This document shows positions 9,501 through 10,577 of a stretch of DNA of 10,577 bases, in pieces; position 1 is the first letter of the stretch; each line of letters starts with the position of its first letter. Source of the DNA: GCA-002727735 sp038134525 (GTDB lineage Bacteria > Bacteroidota > Bacteroidia > Flavobacteriales_D > Parvicellaceae); the NCBI GenBank assembly GCA_038134525.1, contig JAYPVI010000030.1:1-10577 (forward strand), written 5' to 3'. The notes beneath the pieces were generated by a model, which was not told the origin of the DNA, did not search any database, and saw only the letters and a list, made by a program, of their open reading frames with translations. The translations under genes were made by a program, and so were the position numbers.

Positions 9501-10576
9501 AACCCTAAATCTCCTGGTTCAATTAAGGGTGCTATAGTAACGGTAACTGTATTTGTGGGTGCAGATTCACATCCACTTGCATCAATAGCTATACGTCGAT
9601 ATAAATAAGATGTTGTTGCATTTGTGGGATCTGCAAATAATGGTGGGGGTTGGTAATTTCTATTATTTTCTCCTGGAATAACGGTAAATCCTCCAGGTCT
9701 TCCTAAAATTTTAGATTTCCATATATAAGTTACTGGGCCAAGACTTGAGGAGCCATCTTCGCTTGTTCCAATTCCAAGCATAGGAGGTTGTGACCCATAA
9801 CAATAGACAGCCGTGGGAGATGTACTTAAAGATCCACCATCTAAATCACTAACGTTCAAAGTAAATATGTTATCAGTTGTATCACTACATGTTGCAGTAG
9901 AAAAAGTTACCCTTCTATAAAATACTGTGCCTGTTGTTGTAATTGTAGGTGTAAATTTTGCATTTTGTGCCCCAGGAACATCCACAAAATTCATTCCGTC
10001 TGTAGAATCTTGCCATTGATAAGTTCCTGTTGCAGCACCCGTAACAGATATTTCTGGACCAAGAGCACCAACAGAAAAACAAACAGTTGCATTATCTATG
10101 GCAAATGTTCCACCTTCTGGATCTCTAACTCTGTACTCAAAATCTAATAGTGTTGGTGTTCTACACAATTCAACACCACCCCACGAGAAGATAGCAACTC
10201 TTCTATATATTCTGGTTTCAGGTAAAGTACCTCCAAATTCTAACGAGGGTGAATTTACCCCTGTTGAAATCCATGAGGCTCTATTATTTCTGCTGAATTC
10301 CCAATCGTAGGTAATAGATACAGACCCATTTGTGGATGTAGCTACAGAGGTTGATGAAATTGTAGCTGGTACATCACTTGAACAAATCTCAACAACTCTT
10401 GGCACAACATCAATTGTACCTGGATTTTGATCGATTATGTTAACTGTAATACTATCTGTAACACTGCAAAATCCTGTGTATGAAACTGTAACAGTAATTA
10501 TATCACCATCAGAAAGAGTAAATCCATTTACTGTTAATGAATTTGTCCTAGTTGGAGAACCTCCCAAAGCAACAGC
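2..10576 (-). CDS. Giant multidomain surface adhesin, SprB/PKD/Ig-like repeats (internal fragment)
   Basis: One frame is open from 10576 to 2 (3,525 codons, roughly 370 kDa from average residue mass) and runs off both ends, so start and stop are unseen. No stop codon or frameshift was found when translating the full length. The chain is rich in Thr, Ser, Val, Ile, Gly, Asn and Asp, with no visible membrane segment. It is built from beta-sandwich domains: Ig-like first (residues 1-568), then PKD-like and unrecognised domains (573-2646), then SprB or SprB-like repeats (2647-3525). SprB repeats are named after the Flavobacterium johnsoniae gliding adhesin SprB, a type IX-secreted surface protein of several thousand residues. 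The repeat is widespread in Bacteroidota proteins, so it does not by itself show a role in gliding. Adhesion or matrix attachment outside the cell is inferred. No gene symbol is given because orthology to sprB cannot be judged from repeats. Confidence 0.96.
185..418 (-). repeat. Inserted module H (IN-like) in a SprB repeat
   Basis: Residues 3387-3464. YKFTISLNGSA, then GSLIGLIIDGTTFDAS (first hairpin), TSIQDLSSNLAIAIN (probable helix), and YEARLNGSQVVVTG (second hairpin). It is the most IN-motif-like copy, with ALAIAIN-type helix and IDGTTF hairpin. Confidence 0.6.
584..880 (-). other. SprB repeat 6
   Basis: Residues 3233-3331. IPCSGGTGSIRLGITGGA, FQVFVSGPDGYRK, IENLPDSGTYYITISD and NICSPTTIEIVLEEEA. 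The middle strand is FQVFVSGPDG in place of the usual PYxYSLNGG. Confidence 0.78.
881..1150 (-). other. SprB repeat 5 (canonical)
   Basis: Residues 3143-3232. NVTCLEGNNGTITFEVTGG, then APYKYSLNGG, IKNLEAGTYKLVVGD and a closing EVIITEPSG. This is the clearest SprB repeat in the window and anchors the family assignment. Confidence 0.9.
1151..1453 (-). other. SprB repeat 4
   Basis: Residues 3042-3142. INDCVDGREGRLAVNVTGGDG, NYSYEWEFTPAN, IPAGLSSTGNYTVYVYDG and DGCAASDETFTI run in SprB order. It is slightly longer than repeats 3 and 5 because of an extended loop before IPAGL. Confidence 0.8.
1454..1708 (-). other. SprB repeat 3
   Basis: Residues 2957-3041. EECAGEGGTLTVENN, GGSGSFSYEWTNG, VVGAAPGQYTLTVTDKVLGC and GLIEIT follow the SprB order: Cys-rich start, GG-x-YxW strand, G-x-Y-x-L-x-V-x-D end. 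Confidence 0.82.
1709..2014 (-). other. SprB-like repeat 2, diverged
   Basis: Residues 2855-2956. ETCDGNISIPI opens it, and LNQVGVTLRAELF and NSYTISFDF make the middle. LAEGETYQLVVTDNSC matches the L-x-x-G-x-Y-x-L-x-V-x-D end of SprB repeats. The middle lacks the usual PYxYxW strand. Confidence 0.6.
2222..2488 (-). repeat. Inserted module G (IN-like) in a SprB repeat
   Basis: Residues 2697-2785. VTVSATSSLTAGDVIKIQIDG with FDFEATV is the first hairpin, STVTVLEALALQV the probable helix, and VNVNVNASV and PELLLKADTAGVGF the second part. ADTAGV also occurs at the matching place in module B. Confidence 0.58.
2317..2336 (-). repeat. Short in-frame hexanucleotide repeat (Val-Asn)
   Basis: On the minus strand GTAAAT is repeated three times, giving VNVNVN within module G. 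It is in frame, so a change in copy number would add or remove Val-Asn pairs only. Confidence 0.7.
2639..2959 (-). other. PKD-like domain (k)
   Basis: Residues 2540-2646. AALCNNDSIQDIVFTVIGGE opens it, VSLTWTTANE and NTVWTMAGVVNENE follow, then NYPYQITIYRPGSC, and SFTGNIQVAPNP closes it. It is more diverged than j and marks the last PKD-like domain before the SprB block. Confidence 0.68.
2960..3253 (-). other. PKD-like domain (j)
   Basis: Residues 2442-2539. QEICNVGEAITPILYTFSGG, TYNISWTGG, TLTISGTVNVPGG, TQTTSYTYTITTIGNAC and VSGVITVIP are all present in family order. It is uninterrupted and a close match to the standard PKD-like domain. Confidence 0.78.
3254..3571 (-). repeat. Supermodule unit 4, short PKD-like domain (array end)
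   Basis: Residues 2336-2441. LEFCDGASVSSPTFVLSGSA, HGYTVSW, STFTLQGTLATG and TTTTVYPYTITTLG follow the short-domain pattern, with GCNEATITGSITVNP at the end. The long domain that should follow is absent; an uninterrupted PKD-like domain takes its place. Confidence 0.75.
3572..4207 (-). repeat. Supermodule unit 3, long PKD-like domain with insert F
   Basis: Residues 2124-2335. LNPLQGDNLSYCDGTFINLRY opens it with cysteine present. After the insert, LSISGTPTLAITDTTTYTL leads to TSNRASTV, where the partner cysteine is replaced by Ala. This is the mirror image of the loss in unit 2. Confidence 0.75.
3731..4036 (-). repeat. Inserted module F (IN-like)
   Basis: Residues 2181-2282. IELTIVQSSTQANEFYSIEIV and YRSHVYKDV form the first hairpin, GTQTPTQIANSLAAII the probable helix, and VTATASGTTILIES and YVFWVRIN the second. 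The leading Gly is replaced by Asn (NEFY for GEVF). Confidence 0.63.
4208..4510 (-). repeat. Supermodule unit 3, short PKD-like domain, cysteine-free
   Basis: Residues 2023-2123. LEFFDNTTGVASPVFVLAG aligns with LEYCDGSNVNSPTFVLSG of unit 2, with Phe in place of Cys. GPGTIADVVTGTVVIYP aligns with GTGCATDTLNGTIVVHP, again without Cys. Both cysteines of the presumed disulfide are lost together while the strands KVYYYTITT and TTTVTLSGNI are kept. Confidence 0.75.
4511..5146 (-). repeat. Supermodule unit 2, long PKD-like domain with insert E
   Basis: Residues 1811-2022. LNPKQGGTYTIDDYTYINLRY aligns with the YCDG opening of units 1 and 3, but the cysteine is replaced by Ile (TIDD for SYCDG). The partner cysteine in SNRCNTV is kept. 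The later strand VSITGTPTLNISSTTTYSLEL is the clearest ISGTPT-type strand in the array. Confidence 0.75.
4670..4975 (-). repeat. Inserted module E (IN-like)
   Basis: Residues 1868-1969. The first hairpin is VELTIVSSATTIGEVFQVEIV with GYRTINFESL. The probable helix is GSETPTQIASALAIEL, and LSATASGSVIQIEA with FVFWIRIN makes the second hairpin. It is the closest to a consensus among the inserts. Confidence 0.65.
5147..5458 (-). repeat. Supermodule unit 2, short PKD-like domain
   Basis: Residues 1707-1810. LEYCDGSNVNSPTFVLSGSA opens it, RPNGIDF and TTFTLTGTLNTG follow, then TTTTVFYYTITT, and GCATDTLNGTIVVHPNT closes it. Both cysteines are present. Confidence 0.78.
5459..6094 (-). repeat. Supermodule unit 1, long PKD-like domain with insert D
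   Basis: Residues 1495-1706. LDPQQGLNLSYCNG, then VDLNYEFEGIPNLTITS, form the front of the host. After the insert, YSLTGTITLNISNTTSYSL and SNNRCDTV close it, ending in ISPSEII. Both host cysteines are present, on opposite sides of the insert. Confidence 0.75.
5618..5923 (-). repeat. Inserted module D (IN-like)
   Basis: Residues 1552-1653. VELTSVATATSLGEVFQVEIV forms the first hairpin with RSYRFVSV, GSETPTQIASELAIEI is the probable helix, and VSASASGTAINII and YVFWVRIN are the second hairpin. A tail to KLRIS follows, shared only with E and F. At DNA level the stretch around 5763-5806 matches 4809-4855 of module E closely. Confidence 0.65.
6095..6403 (-). repeat. Supermodule unit 1, short PKD-like domain
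   Basis: Residues 1392-1494. QEICDGSSLDEIIFTLSGG opens it, SEPNGVVF and FSLSGTINTG follow, and TTTTVYYYTLTTTGTLC precedes the closing TGTLIVHPNT. Both cysteines are present. It is uninterrupted. Confidence 0.75.
6406..7057 (-). other. Long PKD-like domain interrupted by module C
   Basis: Residues 1174-1390. ETVCQGEAITPVTFSVNG is a textbook PKD-like opening and LPDGLSATFT the following strand. After an insert, VEVSGSISETLS corresponds to the ISGTPT strand and ASCTSEVGELQIFY closes the domain. This is the most diverged member of the long, interrupted class that recurs downstream. Confidence 0.65.
6644..6895 (-). repeat. Inserted module C (diverged IN-like)
   Basis: Residues 1228-1311. The core ALKYIISIDYIDYSLTV leads to SASLSQISNELVDLI (probable helix) and a hairpin around ATVTIFTTSSTIEII. 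The leading Gly-Glu of the other copies is missing. It is assigned by its place between PKD-like strands and by the hairpin-helix-hairpin order. Confidence 0.45.
7067..7327 (-). other. PKD/Ig-like domain (i)
   Basis: Residues 1084-1169. LCPIPATG opens the domain and VDWSIQPAGAVS gives the W-strand. ALQVVWRNGFSGTAWITAE is the characteristic V-x-W-x-x-G-x-x-G-x-A strand of this group, and QSCSSG supplies the second cysteine. NFTVRI closes the domain. Confidence 0.65.
7328..7753 (-). other. Unrecognised tryptophan-rich domain (h)
   Basis: Residues 942-1083. It begins after a Pro-rich linker with IDVCEGTAYN (the usual Cys-x-Gly opening). It then carries five tryptophans in about 100 residues (SWETIF, LEWKID, YQWNGG, VKWTQG, NGWVC) and extra cysteines (DVCVRAISCDDG). 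The closing strand is CRTITINP. The general Ig-like frame is recognisable, but the aromatic-rich middle is unlike the other domains here. No function is assigned. Confidence 0.5.
7366..7411 (-). other. Putative calcium-binding loop DxDGDGxDDE in domain h
   Basis: The sequence DSDGDGFDDENG, preceded by CDDGT, is close to the DxDxDGxxD consensus of thrombospondin type 3 calcium loops. Such loops often sit between domains of Bacteroidota surface proteins. Here it lies in a loop just before the closing strand, between two cysteines. Confidence 0.5.
7967..8242 (-). repeat. Inserted module B (IN-like) with acidic DxDGDG loop
   Basis: Residues 779-870. The core is AGEIFKITITGPDG, then TLEYTTTAIDYDDLIDAL (hairpin into probable helix), then ADRDGDGTAETLEFRAD and a final YFRLSIT strand. 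The hairpin-helix-hairpin order matches modules A, D, E, F, G and H. This copy alone carries an EF-hand or thrombospondin-type-3-like acidic loop. Confidence 0.55.
8027..8056 (-). other. Putative calcium-binding acidic loop in module B
   Basis: The residues ADRDGDGTAE give Asp at alternate positions, then Gly and Glu, as in the DxDxDG loops of EF-hands and thrombospondin type 3 repeats. Calcium binding is inferred from spacing only. Confidence 0.4.
8537..8860 (-). other. PKD-like domain (f)
   Basis: Residues 573-680. It opens with QIICVGEAMAPVTFEFGG, the ICxGExxxPVTF signature of Bacteroidota PKD-like domains. QFTISGTPTLAEN (the ISGTPT strand) and GACRDEVEATYRIETV follow. This is an uninterrupted example and a useful reference for the interrupted copies downstream. 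Confidence 0.75.
8873..9514 (-). other. Ig-like domain (e) interrupted by an inserted module
   Basis: Residues 355-568. The front half reads as a normal Ig-like domain: YYICEGQ, then VTYTWQSSTDQFTW and TTYYRVKITSG. In its neighbours a cysteine and closing strand follow at once. Here about 100 residues intervene before DFCSTYSNVITVNV supplies them. The intervening part holds inserted module A. The host is therefore split just before its last strand, with its two cysteines flanking the insert. Confidence 0.72.
8984..9223 (-). repeat. Inserted module A (IN-like)
   Basis: Residues 452-531, the first of eight related inserts. The core is GEIYDLYIDGNNVRV, then VSTTDLIGQALTASI (probable helix), then a strand pair around NATYYANENVILI. 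The pattern is a beta-hairpin, a helix beginning with T and a second hairpin. By eye this resembles the flagellar-hook IN motif, but no profile search was possible. Confidence 0.55.
9533..9838 (-). other. Ig-like domain (d)
   Basis: Residues 247-348. AVYCYGSQPP gives the opening cysteine, VTYIWKSK the core Trp strand, YLYRRIAIDASGC the YRR strand and second cysteine, and TNTVTVTI the closing strand. It follows domain c by a four-residue linker. Confidence 0.78.
9851..10114 (-). other. Ig-like domain (c)
   Basis: Residues 155-242. It contains ATVCFSVG, then TYQWQDSTDGMNF, the near-canonical YQWQxSxDG signature of these Bacteroidota Ig-like domains. VFYRRVTFS and ATCSDTTDN follow, and the domain closes with FTLNV. 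It is the best match to the family in this window. Confidence 0.8.
10127..10396 (-). other. Ig-like domain (b)
   Basis: Residues 61-150. It opens with VEICSSD (Cys65), has a central ITYDWEFS strand carrying the core Trp and a later IYRRVAIFSW strand, and ends after ELCRTP with EYRV. This is the Cys...W...YRRV...C order of Bacteroidota Ig-like domains. The two cysteines are a likely disulfide pair. Confidence 0.7.
10430..10576 (-). other. C-terminal part of an Ig-like domain (a)
   Basis: Residues 1-49 of the visible chain look like the end of a beta-sandwich domain. A strand with GFTLSDGDIITVTV is followed by YTGFCSVTDSITVNI, the usual closing strand with one cysteine and a TVNI ending. Its beginning lies beyond the window edge. 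Confidence 0.6.
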
Positions 10577-10577
10577 A

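Noticed and set aside
9965..10310. Overlapping plus-strand open frames of 60 and 70 codons
   Set aside because: Both are opposite Ig-like domains b and c, which show clear conserved residues in the minus-strand frame.
2..10576. Naming the gene sprB or calling it a gliding motility adhesin
   Set aside because: SprB repeats occur in many unrelated Bacteroidota surface proteins. The termini and neighbouring genes needed to argue orthology are outside the window.
2..10576. Promoters, terminators, riboswitches or tRNA/rRNA genes
   Set aside because: There is no intergenic space. Short AT-rich or hairpin-like stretches all fall within well-conserved coding strands.

Overview
The whole window is the inside of one very large protein-coding gene read on the minus strand. 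From base 10576 down to base 2 a single frame runs for 3,525 codons with no stop and no frameshift, so neither the start, the stop, the promoter nor any neighbouring gene is visible. I translated it end to end by hand. The product is a Thr/Ser/Gly/Val/Ile-rich, lysine-poor chain of tandem beta-sandwich domains. It contains SprB repeats, Bacteroidota-type Ig-like domains with the YQWQ...YYRRV pattern, and PKD-like domains of the ICxGExxxPVTF...ISGT type. Together with the AT-rich codon choice (TTA, AGA, ACA, GAT, AAT), this points to a member of the Bacteroidota, most likely a flavobacterium. The protein is probably a cell-surface or secreted adhesin. Such proteins usually leave by the type IX secretion system, but the N-terminal signal peptide and C-terminal sorting domain that would show this lie outside the window.

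Layout from N to C terminus (high to low coordinates): about 10576-8873, partial and complete Ig-like domains a-e; 8860-8537, a PKD-like domain; 8536-7067, three poorly recognised domains, one with a DxDGDG acidic loop; 7057-3254, an alternating array of long and short PKD-like domains that includes a tandem supermodule of about 944 bp (about 315 residues); 3253-2639, two further PKD-like domains; 2638-2, seven SprB or SprB-like repeats.

The most striking feature cuts across this layout. At eight places a module of about 75-100 residues, of the form G-[E/D]-[I/V]-x-x-[I/V]-x-[I/V] ... T-x-x-x-[I/L]-x-x-x-[L]-A ..., is inserted inside a host domain. The hosts include an Ig-like domain, PKD-like domains and SprB repeats. 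In most cases the two cysteines of the host lie on either side of the insert. By eye the module resembles the flagellar-hook 'IN' motif fold, which also occurs in phage and adhesin proteins, but that assignment needs a profile search.

No RNA gene, mobile element, CRISPR array or intergenic stretch is present. Open frames on the plus strand are shadows of this gene.
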